NCBI RefSeq assembly: GCF_947489035.1
Contig: NZ_CANLCI010000021.1
Span: 1 to 64,000 of the forward strand
DNA from: an uncultured Ferrimonas sp.
Lineage (GTDB): Bacteria; Pseudomonadota; Gammaproteobacteria; Enterobacterales; Shewanellaceae
Direction of reading: 5' to 3'
Length of the DNA stretch: 64,000 nt
The position numbers and the translations under genes were made by a program. Positions within the stretch are counted from its first letter, which is position 1. Every line of letters starts with the position of its first letter. The notes below the pieces were generated by a model. It was not told where the DNA came from and searched no databases. It was given only the letters and a program-made list of their open reading frames with translations. Below are positions 23,672-38,600 of the stretch, one piece after another.

Positions 23672-26600
23672 TTACTCGCCGTTTTGCAGACGCTGGTTGA
23701 ACTCTTCAACAAATTTATCCATGAAGCCATCGGGATCGTCCACGCTGACCTCCCACTCTTTAATATCAACATCATTGAGCACCAAAGAATCCTCGCCCGT
23801 AGGCAGCGCAACGACAATATCGACCAAGCCATTTTCATCGGCTTCACCCACTGAAAGCTCGGCGTTTTGCAGCAAGTTTTCTAAGGTTTGCTCCTCGTCT
23901 GGATGCTGGAACAGCTCGCCCAAATCGATGGTTTGCAGTTCAAAGCCGCTGGTGTCGACTGCCGTTGTTGGCCGCTCGCTCATCACGGTACTGTCGAGAT
24001 CGTCCTCGCTATCAAACATTAACCCCGCGTCCATCACGCCAATGCCTGCGGCACCGCCATCGCTGGCATCCACGTCAACGGTGATCATGCCGCTGCTGCT
24101 GGCTCCCGCGCCATCAATGGCTGACGTTGCGGTAACGCCGAGGTTGTGGCTGCCATCAGCGGCGCCAACCCATTGCAACCCCGCCAGCTCGGTGGCATCC
24201 AACTGCACATCGCCGTTCGCCAACACGATGCCCAGCGGGTTGCCAGCGGCGTCTTGCAACTGACCGGAATCGATGCCGCTAATCACCACGGTCACTTCCC
24301 CCGCTGCGGGGTTAACCACGCTGACCGCAATGGCCAGTGCAATGGCGCTGCCGTCGCTGACCAAGTTGGTTGGCACGATAAGTTGCGGCAGATCCGCCGT
24401 GGGGGTGATGCTGACATCAATGCTGGTGCTGATGGGATCACCGCTGTCACTGGGCAGGCCGGTGGTACGGTCAATCGCTTCGGCGCTGACGTTCAAGCGG
24501 CCGCTGCCAAAGCCGTCGCCGCTGTTGAAGACGATGCCCTCAAGCAGTTGATTATCGGCACTGCCCGCCACTTCAACCTGCACTTGCCAGATCCCCTCTT
24601 GCAGCACCAAGGGGTATTCAACCCCATCGACAATCACGCTTGGCGGAGTGCCATCACCGCCACTAAGGCTGGGATCGGAACTGGGATCCAGACTGAAGGT
24701 TAACAACACCGCTTCGGCGCTGTCGCTGTCGCTGCTGGCCAGATCGCTGGTTTGCAGATCAAAGCCGATGTCGATCAGCTCCCCTTCGGCCCCGCTCACT
24801 GCGCTGTCTGCCAGCAGGGCAATGTCATCCGCTGCTGGGTTGATGGTTACGGTAAAGCTGGCGCTGTCTTCGGCAAACTCGCTTACTTCGTCGTCGCGGC
24901 TAATGGCACGCAGGGTGAGCGTGAACTCCCCCGATACGTCATCCGGTGGTCGCACGGTAATGTCTGGCACGCTGCCATCGGCATTCAGCCACGCCACCGG
25001 GATCTGCCAGACACCGTCGCCGTTATGGGGCACCGCTGTGCCGTTGATCCATAAGAAACTGCCCGCTGGCACCCCCTCAAGCAGCAACGACATGGTTTCG
25101 GCGCTGTCCGTTAACACTGCAGCCAGCCCCGTTAACACAAACTCGTTATCTTCGCTGGTGCTGGCGTCGGCCACCGACAACACCACGCCGTTGTTGATGG
25201 GGGCAACAAACACCGACAGATCCGCCTGCTGGGTAATGGTGTCGCTGCCGAGGCTGTTTTCATCAATGGTGGTGACTTGCACGCCAATATCCAGGTTATG
25301 GGTTAACCCCGCTTCGCTGTGGAATTGAATGGAATCGATGCGGGCTTGGAATTCGGCGTCGGTTTCATCGGCGCCGCGTTCCAGCAGATAACCGGCATCG
25401 GTTAACTGCAAACCATCGCCAAACAGGGTTAATCCCGCTTGAGGCGTTAACAGCACCTGGGTGATGGTTTCTGAGCCGTCGTTATCGTGCTGGTTAAGGG
25501 TTAAGCCTAAGTTAAAGCGATCAGCGTCGGCCACATCTTCGGTTTCAATCCCCTGGCCGTTCACGCCAATGGTTACCCCATCGGCAACCGCGGCGATCTG
25601 TAAGTTCAAGGTGGCCACGGGCAGATTGCCTTCGGCATCGTGGTAGGTGTCGCCGCTCAGGGGATCGGTGATCACCACGGTGATTGGGATAGCAAACTCC
25701 CCCGACTGATGTGCGGCCAAGTCAATCGCAACGCTGTTGAGGTCACTTTGATTAATGACATAACCGAGCAGCTCGCCGCCGCTGCCCCAGATCTCGGTAA
25801 CGTTGCCGCTGAGACTGGCACCGGCGGGCAGATCAGCTATGTCGATGCGGTAGTTAACCACGTCATTGCCATCGCCGTGGGCGCTCACATCAACATGGCC
25901 GAGCCAACCGGCGGGCTGTGGGTTGCCATCGGCATCAACGCCATCCTCGGCGCCATCAACCGGCGTAAGAAACAGCTCGCCAAGTATCGCCCCAACCACC
26001 CCATCGCCACTGCTGCCGCTGTTTTGTGCCACGGTATCGCTCAGCTCGGCGGTAAAGGTGGTTTGTCGTGCTTCCAGATCCCCTTGGTCACTGATCAAGG
26101 CGGTTACGGTGATGTCGAAGCTGCCGTCGCTGTGGCCTTGCAGCACCACTCCGGCAAGATCACTTTGAGCCAGTAACCACACGCCATCGCCCGCATGCAC
26201 GCCGATGGGGTTGCCATCGGCATCCTGCAGCGACCAGTTGTCGCCATCGGGCAGTTCAATTCGGTATTTTTCTACCTGTTCGGAGCCATCCACATCGGTG
26301 CTGACAAAGCTGATGAGATCGCCCAGTTGCAGCAGCCCACCGACGTTGACTACGGTATCGGCAGGGCTGACTAAGCCGGTATTTTCCTCGCTGTTGCTGT
26401 CGTCGCCGCTGAGGCTTTCGCCATCCACTTCCCCCGACCAGTTCATCGTCAGGCTCACATCAACCGCCACGGCGCTGTCGCTGCTGTGGCCGTTCTGTTC
26501 GTCGGTGATCATGAGCGTCAGCAATAGGATGCTGGCGCCATCGCTGGGGGTGGGCGCATCAGTATCGATCACTAAGCTGCCGCCATCATCCAATACCGGT

Positions 26601-29600
26601 ACCACCACTAGGCCACCGCTATCCAGCAGCGCGTTCACATCGCTGCTGTCGCCACCAATGAGCGCGGCTACCGAGGCAATTTCCGTATAGAGCGCGCCGT
26701 TGTACCAGATGGCGAAGCCGTCTGGCACGCTGATGGCAACATCGTCAATCCGTTCTGAACCGTCGCGGTCCCCCAACCAACGGTTGGATTTCACCACACT
26801 TATCCCGCCTGACAAGTAGTCGCCGTCGTCATCCAGCACCACTTCACGACCGGAGACATTGACGCTGGTGTCGCTGCTGTCGACGGTTGGGGTGATGGTC
26901 CAGATCAGGGGGTTATCAAACTCTTGGGCGTCGCCGTCGGTTTCGGTTACCAGCGAGGTAAGCAGCAACGCCACGTCACCGCCAAAATCGGCCGGGGGGG
27001 TGATCTGATAGGTGCCGGCCTCCATCTGCGCCGCGGTGATTTGGTAGATCGGTACCGTAACGGTAACGCCGTTGTATTCGATGGTTTCAAAGCCCGCTAT
27101 CGGCGGTGGATTGCCGCTGCTGTCGGCGATAACAAAATCGGGCGGGATCTGCCGCAGCAAGAAGTTCAGTACTTCCGAGCCATCGCCATCGCCACTGCTT
27201 AGATTCAGGTTAATGCTGAGCGGCTGATCCTCATCGGTATCACTTAAGAAGGTGCCGGTGGGCTGGCCGTCCTCATCCAGCTGGTTGCGATAACCGTCGC
27301 CGTCGGTTAATTCGGTTTGATCAGCAACCCCTTGAATATCAAAGTTCAGATACAGGGTTTCGGCGCTGGTGGCGGTGCTAAAGCCATCGAGAGGATCGAT
27401 GCCATCTTGGCTGATCTCTTCGCTGATCACGGTAAAGGCCAAGCGCACATCATCGAAGTTCGCGGAGTTACGATCTTCGTCGGGCTGGTAGCCGATGTCG
27501 TCCAGCACGTCAGCACGAATGATAAAGCCGCTGCCATCCCAGTGAATGCCATCGGGCAGAGGCTGCCCCGTGGCCACCAGATCACTCAACGACACATAGG
27601 TGTCGCCCTGCTTCATGCAGATTAAGCCTTTGTCGCCATCGCTGGTGAGTTCCTCAACCCGCAGGTAGGTGATTTCGTTGCTGTCTGGGCTAGAGAAGTT
27701 CAGGTACTGCCCAAAGCTGATCAGCTGATCTTCATCGCTTTTAATGGTTCGTTCGTTGCCACCGGCCCCCGCCACGGCAAAGCTGAGTGTTGGGGTATCA
27801 ACCACGGGCACTACATCAACGGTGATGTCGGCACTGTGCTCTCGGGTTTGCACATTGATCTGATCGCCACTGCCTTGCTCGGTGCTGATGGCGGTAATGC
27901 CAATGGTGTATTGGCCGGCATCGTGTTCATCGGCTTTTACCGTTACCCGTAAGGTTTGTGCCTCGGTCAGTTCGGTGCCAGCGAGCACTAACTCGCCATC
28001 GAGAAACAGGCTAAAACCATCGGGAATGGAATCGATGCGATAGCTGAGCACCTCAGAGCCGTCGTCGTCGTTGCCACCCGCGGCAATGCCATCGGGGTTG
28101 GCGGCACTTTGAAATAACAGCTCGCCGTCGCCACCGGGATCCTCGTTGATTTGCAGATCGCGGTCGAACCAGGTGATCTCATCGGCTTCGGCCAGCACCG
28201 AGATGGTCAGGTTGTCGGTTAGGGTAACGGTGCCATCAATGTCGTTGGTTACTGCAACGCTTACCCCCAAAGTCAAGGGGCCACCAGCGCTGTTGTCGGC
28301 GTAATCCGCCACGGGCACAAAGGTCAGGCCGTTGACACTCAGCGTGCTGCCATCGGCGCTAACGCTGGTGTTCAGGGCGCTACTGGGGATCAATACCTGA
28401 CCATCGCTATTGATGGTTAGAGCAACGCCATTGAGGTACAACGTTCCCGCTGCCGGATCGGGGGCGTCGATCAACACATCGCCCACCAGATCGTTTTGAT
28501 CAACATCGCCAAGGTAGATCGCCACACTTAAGGCGATGCTGGCGGCATCCTCGACACCTTGGCCACCGTTGGCGGTTAGCTGCACACTGTCGTCATCCAC
28601 GCGGATGCTGGCGTTACCCCAATCGGCATCGCCGTCGCCATCTTCCAGCAGATAATCAAATTGATCGACTAGGGTGCTGCCGCCGCCATGATCAAGGCCA
28701 GCACTGGCGCTGAACGACCAGCTGCCATCGCTGTTCACGGTTAGGTTGCCCAAATCGGTGGTGATGGTAACGGTGCCGCCGATTAAGGGGTGCTCGATGC
28801 CATCGTAGCGAATGGTGGTGATCTGGGCGCCATCGGCATCGCTGCCTAAATCATCGTTGCTTAATAAGCCTTGGGCGGCGTTGATGCTGACGCTGTCGCC
28901 TTCATCCAGGCTTAGGCTGTCATCCGCGCTGATGGCGACCGTATCGTTAATGGTGATCTGCGGCGTTACGGTGGTGCTGTCGCCATCGGAGTCGACCAAG
29001 CGGATCGGCAGGCCAAAGCTCAGGCTGGCGTCGTTACCTGCGCCATCGTGATCAAGGTTGTCCAACAGCTCGATGTTATAGCCGCCACGGCCATTGAAGG
29101 TGATGATCATCACCGTCTCGGTGCCGCCATTACCATCGGGCCGGGTGACCAGATATTCCCCATTCACTAGGGCCACGGTAAGGGGCTTGTTGTCGCTGCT
29201 GAGGCCATCCAAACTGGTTTGCAGGGCGGCGGTATCCACTTCGTAGCGGATAAAGTCTGATCCTTGGCTGGGCAAAACCGCGCCGCTGATGTCGACGCTG
29301 CCACCGCCATTGACTTCAGTAACGGCGGCGGGATCCACTCCGGCACTGGCGCTCGGATCCGCGCCATCCAACACCGTTAAGGTAATGTTGGCCCTGCTGC
29401 TGTCGCCATCGGCGTCAACCGCCACCACCGGTAAGTTAATGCTTACGCTGTTGCTGCCCGGCGGTTGATCAATAAAGCTGTGCCAGTTGATCTGATAAGG
29501 CACCTGCGCGGTGCTGTTGGCGGCCACTTCAAAACCATCGTCTAGCGCCATGGGGGATTCTAAGGTGAAGATTAAGGTATCTTGGCTGGCGCCATCCATG

Positions 29601-32600
29601 CTCCACGCTTGCCATACGCCATCAACCTGAAACAGCTGCACTGGCTGGCCATCATGGCTAACGCCACTCAGCACTTGCCCTTCGCTGAAATCAAAATAGA
29701 GGTTGCTGACCGCATCGGTATCGGTGGTTAGGGTTAAGGTGCCGCTGTTGCCTAACTCGCCGCTGTTGTCCGCATTGATCTGCTGGGCGTCATCGCCAAT
29801 GTCGTGTTCGCTCAGTTGATGGCTGTTGCTGCTCAGGCTTAAGTTGCTGCCATCGCCATCACTAAAGTCGGCCTTAATGGTGCCGCCGCGGGTATCACCA
29901 TCGACATCGGACACTTTGATTTTAAAGTTGGCGGTTTGGCTGCTGCCCTGATCCAGCGGTTGATACTGGGTAACGGTGTAACTGACGGCGGTGTTGCCGT
30001 CCGCCGCTAACGGGGTGGTCATCTCGACACTCAGCACGAGGGTGTCGCCCACTTTTCCTAACAACGTGCGTCCGCTGGGATCCGCCGGATCGAGGCTATA
30101 AACCACTTTTTCGCCATTGGAGTAGAGGGTGGTGTGGCCGTTGGTTTTAAAGCGCAGCGAATCGGTATTCAGTTGATCGCTGTTCACTTTAATCAACACG
30201 GTGCCGGTATCGCTGATGCTGCTTACTCCGGCAGACAGGTCGGATTCATCCAGCTCGGCACGTTCGGTTAAGCTGATGGCGGGCTTGCTGCCATCTTTGA
30301 TGTTGGTGGTGATCGCTATCGGTTGCTGCAGCGGATCACCGTCGCCGTCTTCCAGCTGCAACGGCACATCAATGGCGATGTTGCTGCCGCTGATGGTTAC
30401 CGCGCCGTTGCTGCTGTCGTTGGCTTTGATGTGATCCAGCGGCGCACTCAACACCGTGGTCACTTGCACCGTTGGCACCCCGGCCACGTCGCTTATGCTG
30501 TAGTTGATGCTAAGCACCACCTCGCCCGTCACATTATCCACCAAGCTGATGCTGGTGGCGGTAACCGTGGCGGTAACACTGTTGCCTGAGCTGGTGATCT
30601 CGGCCTGCAATTCGGCCGCAAGGTTGGCCAGATCCATGTCGATGCCAAAGGTGCTGTGATCGAGTTGATCACTGCCGCTGTTCTCGATAGCCAGATTGGT
30701 GGTGACAGTGCGTGGGTAGGTGCTGCTGCCAGCATTATTGGCCAGATCTTTTTCGGTGACGGTTTGACTGGCGCTTTCGCCGCCCAGCCGCACTGCCCCA
30801 TCCACCACACTGAGATCCACATCGGCCCACTCACTGGCGTCGCCATCGTTGTCGGTAAGCTGATACTGGAACGGAATGTCGATAGCCACATCGCCAGGGT
30901 GGGATTGGTTATCGTGGGTGTTAAGGCTCCAGCTGCCATCGGCGGCAATCGTCAATTCCCCCGAGATCGTTTGCAGCACTAATGGGCTGGCCCCCACCGC
31001 AAACTCAAGCACTCCAGCTTGGGCTGGATCGAGCACAGCACCATCAATGCGAATGGCATTGATCAACGCGCCATCGGTGCCCAACTGATCATTACTCAAC
31101 AGATTGCCGCTGCTGATCTCACCTTCGATGATGATGTCGCTGTCGTCACTGGGCACTGGCGAAGAGTCCAGCACCACCACTTGCGCTTGTTGGCTAACGC
31201 TGTCGTTGTCTTGATCGGTCGCGGTGATCACCACCGGTAAGTTAATGGCGTCGCTGCTGATGTGATCCAGCCCCTGTAACGAGGTGGTGGTTAGGGTGAG
31301 ATCCCAGTGGCCATCGCCGTCTACGCTGACGCTGCTGAGATCGATCTGCAATACCGCTTCGCCCAGTAGATTGCTGATGACCAATTGGCTGCCGTCGGCA
31401 CTTAATGTCATGTTATCGAGATCCAGCTCGGAGCCATTGCTGGTGGGGATTGCCCCACCAAACAGCGCCACGATGGCGGCCGCGGTTGCTACTGGATCCA
31501 GCTTTACTGCGGCAATGGGATCGCTGCCACGCTCAAATCGCAGCGTTTGGCTGGTGTCCGTTAGGCCGGTGGTTTCGCTGACCATGACCGAGCCTGCGAT
31601 GCCAGTGCTGGTGGGGGCAGCGCCATCGCTGATCGCTTGGCTTAAGTTCACGGTTACCGGATCGCCATCGCCGTCGGTCACTGTCACGGCAATGGTTTCG
31701 CGCAGCAGTTCAGCACTGCCGTGGTCTAAATCGGGATCCGCGTCAAAGTGATAACTGCCGTCCGCTTTGATGTATACGGTGCCGTATTGGGTGTCGATCC
31801 CATGATAACCAAAGTGAGGATCGCTAATGTCACTGATGAAGTTGCTGGCGCTGAGTGCCACTCCATTAACTGCGGTGATCACCCCTTCGTCCATGCCCAA
31901 CTCGGCATTGGCGAGCAGATCGACATCGGTGCTGCTTTGCCCTTCCACTACGGTGGCGACTGCGGTTACAGGCACCAACGGTTCGCCGTCGGTCACTTCA
32001 ATGTTGATGGTGGCATTGCCGATGTCGTTGTCGCTGTCGCTGTCTCCAGCTTGCAACACCACCGGTACCGTTAGGCTGTCGTCATCGTGATCGAATGGCT
32101 GCAATAAGTTAACCGACACGGGCACCGTGGCATCGCCGTTGCTATCCACACTGGGCAGCCCCAGGGTGATGGTCATCACTGCGGTGCCGTGAATATCATA
32201 TAGGGTCATCACTCCGCCGCTAACGCTGGTGGCATCGGCATCAATGGCACCACTGACTGCCGCCAAACCAGCACTGTCCAGTGCCGCAATGGTGGCCGCC
32301 ACATCAAAGCCGAGTTTGCTCAGATCGAGCTGATCCGAGCCACGATTTAGCGACACGGTACCGCTATCGCTGCTTCCGCCGCTTTCATCCACCGCTAAAT
32401 TCAGCCCAGAGAGCGTTGGGCCACTGCCATCCACAATGGTGAGATTGAGATTGGCGCTGGACTCGTCACCATCGAAGTCTTCCACGGTAAAGGGCACATC
32501 GAAATTGAGGTCCGCTTCGGGTGAGCCGTGATCGAGGTTGTCGTCAGCCACAAACAGATAGCTGCCGTCGGTTTTGACGTACAGGGTGCCGTTGTCCACC

Positions 32601-35600
32601 GCCACTTCGATGTAGCCCGCGTAAGCACCGCTGGTTAACGGGGTTTGTTCGGCCAATACCACGCCGTTGACCACGGTAACGCCCCCTGCCGCAGCGGCCC
32701 CGTCGGCGCTGAAGTTGGTGGCTAATACCCCATCGTTGAGCAGATTACCGCTGACACTGTTGCCGCCTTCCGCTTCAACCACGGAGGCACTGACATCGGC
32801 AACAACGGGCGCGGTATCAGTAACGGTGATGTCAATTTGCGCCTGCACCGGATCGTTATCGCTGTCTTGCCCAGCGATGAAGACCGGCAAAGTGAGGCGA
32901 TCGCCGTCGTGATCCAGCGGCGCTAATGAGGTAATGGTGATCGGGAACAGTAAATCGCCGTTGTCGTCGGCGGGGGAGCCCAATACCAGCTCTAACACTG
33001 GCGCACCGTTGGCATCGAGAATGGTTAAGGTTGAGCCGACAAGGGTGAAGTTACTGCCATCAACGGCGACCCCGCCGGAGGTTAAATTCAGCGCAGCAAT
33101 GGCGGTGCTAATGGCATCGGTATCAAACTCAAAGCTGCTGGGTTCTAACTGATCCGAGCCGCGCTCAATTCGCAGTTCGACCTGATCGCTGCTGCCACTG
33201 TCACTGACGGTCGCAGCAACGGTGGCGGCGGTCGGCGCCTCGCCATCAACGATGGTCAGATTAAGGTTGGCGCTGGACTCATCTCCATCAAAGTCTTCCA
33301 CGGTAAAGGGCACATCGAAATTGATGTCGGTATCGATGCTGCCGTGCTCAAGGTTGTCGTCAGCCACAAACACGTAGCTGCCGTCGGCTTTGACGTACAG
33401 GGTGCCGTTATCCACCGCCACTTCGATATAGCCTGCGTAAGCACCAGAGCTGAGCGGGGTTTGCTCGGCCAATACCACCCCGTTGACCACGGTCACGCCA
33501 CCGGCGGCTGCAGCACCGTCGGCGCTGAAATTGGTGGCTAATACCCCATCGGTCAGCAAATTACCGCTGACGCTGCTGCCCCCTTCGGCCTCGACCACGC
33601 TGTTACTGACATCTGCCGCTGCAACACCAGTATCCGCAACCAACACATTAATTTGCGCTTGCACGCCATCGCCGTCGCTGTCTTGCCCAGCGATAAATAT
33701 CGGCACAGTGAGGCTGTCGCCGTCGTGATCCAGCGGCGCTAATGGGTTAACGGTGATCGGGAACAGTAAATCGCCGTTGTCGTCGGCTGGATCGCCAAGG
33801 ATCAACTCTAAGACTGGGTTGTTATTGCTATCAAGGATGGTCAGAGTGCTGCCGACTAAGATGAAGTTACTGCCATCAACGGCCACAGCGCCGCTGGTTA
33901 ACCCCAGCGCGGCAATGGCACGGGTGATGGCAGCGGTATCAAACTCAAAGCTGACAACATCAAGTTCATCAGAGCCGCGCTCAATTCGCAGTTCAAGCTG
34001 ATCATTAGAACTGGCGTTGCTGCCGTCGTCACTGACGTTGGCGGTGGCGATTGCGGCAGTCGGATCGGCACCGTCACTGACGGTCAAACTTAAGGTCGCG
34101 TCATCGCTGCTGCCGTCGCTGTCCTCAACGGTGAATGGCACCTCAAAGCGAATGTCGCCGCCGCTGTGATTAAGATTGTCATCCGCCACAAACACATAGC
34201 TACCATCAGCTTTGACGTACAAGGTGCCGTTATCTACCGCCACTTCGATGTAGCCCGCGTAAGCGCCGCTGGTTAACGGGGTTTGCTCGGCTAAGATCAC
34301 GCCATTAACCACGGTGACGCCACCACTTGCAGCCGCCCCATCCGCGCCAAAATCAGTGGCAGCGGTGCCATCGGTCAGCAGATTGCCGCTGACGCTTTGA
34401 CCTTCAGTAACGCTGTTAGACACGTCTTCGGCTACCACCCCATCGTCGTTGATGGTGACGGAGATCTGCCCTTGGGTTTGGTCGTTGTCGGTATCGCCTG
34501 CGGTAACGAAGATCGGCAATTCGATTGCGGCATTACCGCGGTGATCCAGCGGCTGTAAAAGGGTAATGGTGATTGGCTGCAGCAGATCGCCACTGGGTTT
34601 GGTGGCGGTGCCCAATTCAAGTTGGATCACCGGATTGCCGTTGCTGTCATTGATGGTGAGGGTGTTGCCGCTAACCACCAAATTGGCAAAATCGAGCGGC
34701 ACACCGGCGCTGCTGAGGCCAAGGGTTGCAAGGGCGCTGCTGATCGCTGCCACGTCAAATTCGATGGTGCTGCGATCGATGCCATCGGAGCCGCGCTCGA
34801 AGCGCAGTTCGACGCTGGTGCTGTCGCTGCCATCATCCAACTGTGCAGCCACTACCTCGGCAGTTGGGGCGGTACCATCAACGATGGTGAGGTTGAGGTT
34901 GGCGTCATCGCGACTGCCGTCACTGTCTTCAACGGTAAACGGCACACTGAAGCTGATGTCCGTTTCCGGATCGCCATGATCGAGATCGTCGGCAGAATCG
35001 AACTGGTAGCTGCCGTCGGGCTTAACGTAAAGCACGCCGTTATCCAGCACGATTTCGATGTAGCCCGCGAACGGGCCTGAGGCCAACGGGGTTTGCTCTG
35101 CCAACACCAGCCCCGCCACTTCAACCACCTGTCCGGCGCCATCGCTGCCAAAGTCGGTAGCGGCCAGCAGATCACCAGCGACAATGCCACCCGCCTCTTG
35201 CTCGATCACACTGTTACTGACATCTGCCGCTTCAGGGGCAACGTCGGCGATAATCACATCAACCTGCGCTTGCACGCCATCGCCGTCGCTGTCTTGCCCG
35301 GCGATAAATATCGGCACAGTGAGGCTGTCGCCATTGTGATCCAGCGGCGCTAGAGGGTTAACGGTGATCGGGAACAGTAAATCGCCGTTGTCGTCGGCGG
35401 GATCCCCAAGAATGATCTCCAGCACTGGATTATCGTTGCCATCGAGAATGGTCAGAGTGCTGCCGACTAAGATGAAGTTACTGCCATCAACGGCCACAGC
35501 GCCGCTGGTTAACCCCAGCGCAGCAATGGCACTGGTGATGGCGGCGGTATCAAACTCAAAGCTGGCAACATCAAGTTCATCAGAGCCACGCTCAATTCGC

Positions 35601-38600
35601 AGTTCAAGCTGATCATTAGAACTGGCGCTGCTGACGTCGTCACTGACGTTGGCGGTGGCGATTGCAGCGGTCGGATCGGCACCGTCACTGACGGTCAAAC
35701 TTAAGGTCGCGTCATCGCTGCTGCCGTCGCTGTCCTCAACGGTGAATGGCACCTCAAAGCGGATGTCGCCGCCGCTGTGATTAAGATTATCATCCGCCAC
35801 AAACAGATAGCTGCCGTCGGTTTTGACGTACAAGGTGCCGTTGTCCAAGGCCACTTCGATGTAGCCCGCGTAAGTGCCAGAGCTAATAGGTGTTTGTTCG
35901 GCCAATACCACGCCGTTGACCACGGTAACGCCGCCGCTGCCGTCGGCACCAAAGTCGGTGCCAAGGCTGCCATCGGTCAGCAGATTGCCGCCGACGCTTT
36001 GGCCTTCGGTAACGCTGTTGGACACGTCTTCGGCCACCACCCCATCGTCGTTGATGGTAACGGTGATCTGCCCTTGGGTTTGATCGTTGTCGGTATCGCC
36101 TGCGGTAACGAAAATCGGCAATTCGATTGCGGCAGAGTGATCCTGTGGGGCCAGTGACTGCACCGTGATCGGCACCAGCAGATCGCCGTTATCATCCACC
36201 ACAGTGCCAAGGGTCAGCTGCAATACGCCATTGCCGTTGGCATCGTTGATGGTGAGCACATTGCCGTTAAGGCTGAAGTTGCTGCCATCAACCGCCACCC
36301 CGCCGGAAGTTAACCCCAGCGCCGCAATGGCAGCGCTGATGGCGGCGGTATCAAATTCAACACTGCTGGCGTCGAGTTGATCAGAGCCGCGCTCAAAGCG
36401 CAGCGCCACTTGCGCGCCGCTGTCGGCTTCATCAACGCTGACACTGGCAGCCGCCACGGTGGGGCCGTCGCCATCAACGATGGTCAGGTTTAAGTTGGCG
36501 CCACTGGAGTCGCCATCAAAGTCTTCCACCGTAAACGGCACATCAAAGGTGATGTCGGTATCGACGCTGCCGTGATCCAGGTTGTCGTCAGCCACAAACA
36601 GGTAGCTGCCGTCGGTTTTGACGTACAGGGTGCCGTTATCCACCGCCACTTCGATGTAACCGGCGTAAGGGCCAGAGACAAGCGGGGTTTGTTCGGCCAA
36701 TACCACGCCGTTGACCACGGTCACGCTCCCTGCCGCAGCGGCACCGTCGGCGCTGAAGTTGGTGGCTAATACCCCATCGCTGAGCAGATTACCGCTGACG
36801 CTGTTGCCGCCTTCCGCTTCAATCACGGAGGCACTGACATCGGCAGCAACGGGCGCGGTATCAGTAACGGTGATGTCAATTTGCGCCTGCACCGGATCGT
36901 TATCTCTGTCTTGCCCAGCAATGAAGATTGGCAAAGTGAGGCTGTCGCCGTCGTGATCCAGCGGCGCTAATGAGGTAACGATAACGGGGAAGACTAAGTC
37001 GCCGCCATCATCGGTGGGCGAGCCCAATACCAATTCCAGCACTGGCGTGCCGTTGGCATCAAGAATGGTTAAAGTTGAACCGATCAGGATAAAGTTACTG
37101 CCATCAACGGCCACCCCGCCGCTGGTTAACCCAAGCGCCGCAATGGCACTGGTGATAGCACCGGTATCAAACTCAAAGCTGGCAGCATCCAGTTCATCAG
37201 AGCCGCGCTCAATTCGCAGTTCGACCAGATCTTCAGAACGAGCGCTGCTGCCGCTGTCACTGACGGTCGCAGCAACGGTGGCGGCGGTCGGCGCAGCACC
37301 ATCAACAATGGTCAGATTAAGGTTGGCGCTGGATTCATCGCCATCAAAGTCTTCCACGGTAAACGGCACATCAAAGTTGATGTCGGTATCAACGCTGCCG
37401 TGATCCAGGTTTTCGTCAGCCACAAACAGGTAGCTGCCGTCGGTTTTGACGTACAGGGTGCCGTTATCCACCGCCACTTCGATGTAACCGGCGTAAGGGC
37501 CAGAGACAAGCGGGGTTTGTTCGGACAACACCACGCCATTGACCACAGTAACGCCACCGGCGGTCGCAGCTCCGTCGGCGCTGAAGTTGGTGTTAGCCAA
37601 CAGATTACCACTGACGCTGTTGCCGCCTTCCGCTTCAACCACGGAGGCACTGACATCAGCGGCTTCTGGAGCCGTATCGGTAACGGTAATGTCAATTTGC
37701 GCCTGCACCGGATCGTTATCGCTGTCTTGCCCAGCAATGAAGATTGGCAAAGTGAGGCTGTCGCCGTCGTGATCCAGCGGCGCTAATGAGGTAACGGTAA
37801 CGGGGAAGACTAAGTCGCCGCCATCATCGGTGGGCGAGCCCAGCACAAGCTCTAACGCTGGCGTACCGCTGGCATCGAGAATGGTTAAGGTTGAGCCGAC
37901 AAGAGTGAAATTACTGCCATCCACCGCCACCCCGCCGGAGGTTAAATTCAGCGCCGCAATGGCAGCAGAAATGGCACCGATATCAAACTCAAAGCTGGCA
38001 ACATCAAGTTCATCAGAGCCGCGCTCAATTCGCAGTTCGACCAGATCTTCAGAATGAGCGCTGCTGCCGCTGTCACTGACGATCGCAGCAACGGTGGCGG
38101 CGGTCGGGGCCGCACCATCAACGATGGTCAGATTGAGGTTGGCGCTGGACTCGTCACCATCGAAGTCTTCCACGGTAAAGGGCACATCGAAGTTGATGTC
38201 GGTATCGACGCTGCCGTGATCCAGGTTGTCGTCAGCCACAAACACATAGCTGCCGTCGGTTTTGACGTACAGGGTGCCGTTGTCTACCGCCACTTCGATG
38301 TAACCGGCGTAAGGGCCAGAGACAAGCGGGGTTTGTTCGGCCAATACCAGGCCGTTGACCACGGTCACGCCCCCTGCCGCAGCGGCACCGTCGGCGCTGA
38401 AGTTGGTGGCTAATACCCCATCGCTGAGCAGATTACCGCTGACGCTGTTGCCGCCTTCCGCTTCAATCACGGAGGCACTGACATCAGCGGCAATAGGCGC
38501 GGTATCGGTAACGGTGATGTCAATTTGCGCCTGCACAGGATCATTATCCGTGTCTTGCCCAGCAATGAAGATTGGCAAAGTGAGACTGTCGCCGTCGTGA

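Noticed and set aside
23672-24100. RTX calcium-binding nonapeptides at the C-terminus of the adhesin
   Set aside because: No GGxGxDxxx series is present; the C-terminus only resembles non-RTX type I secretion targets.
24146-24703. Long open frames on the plus strand opposite the giant adhesin gene
   Set aside because: They arise from the biased Asp/Gly/Ala codons of the repeat gene and recur with each repeat; no ribosome sites or family motifs.
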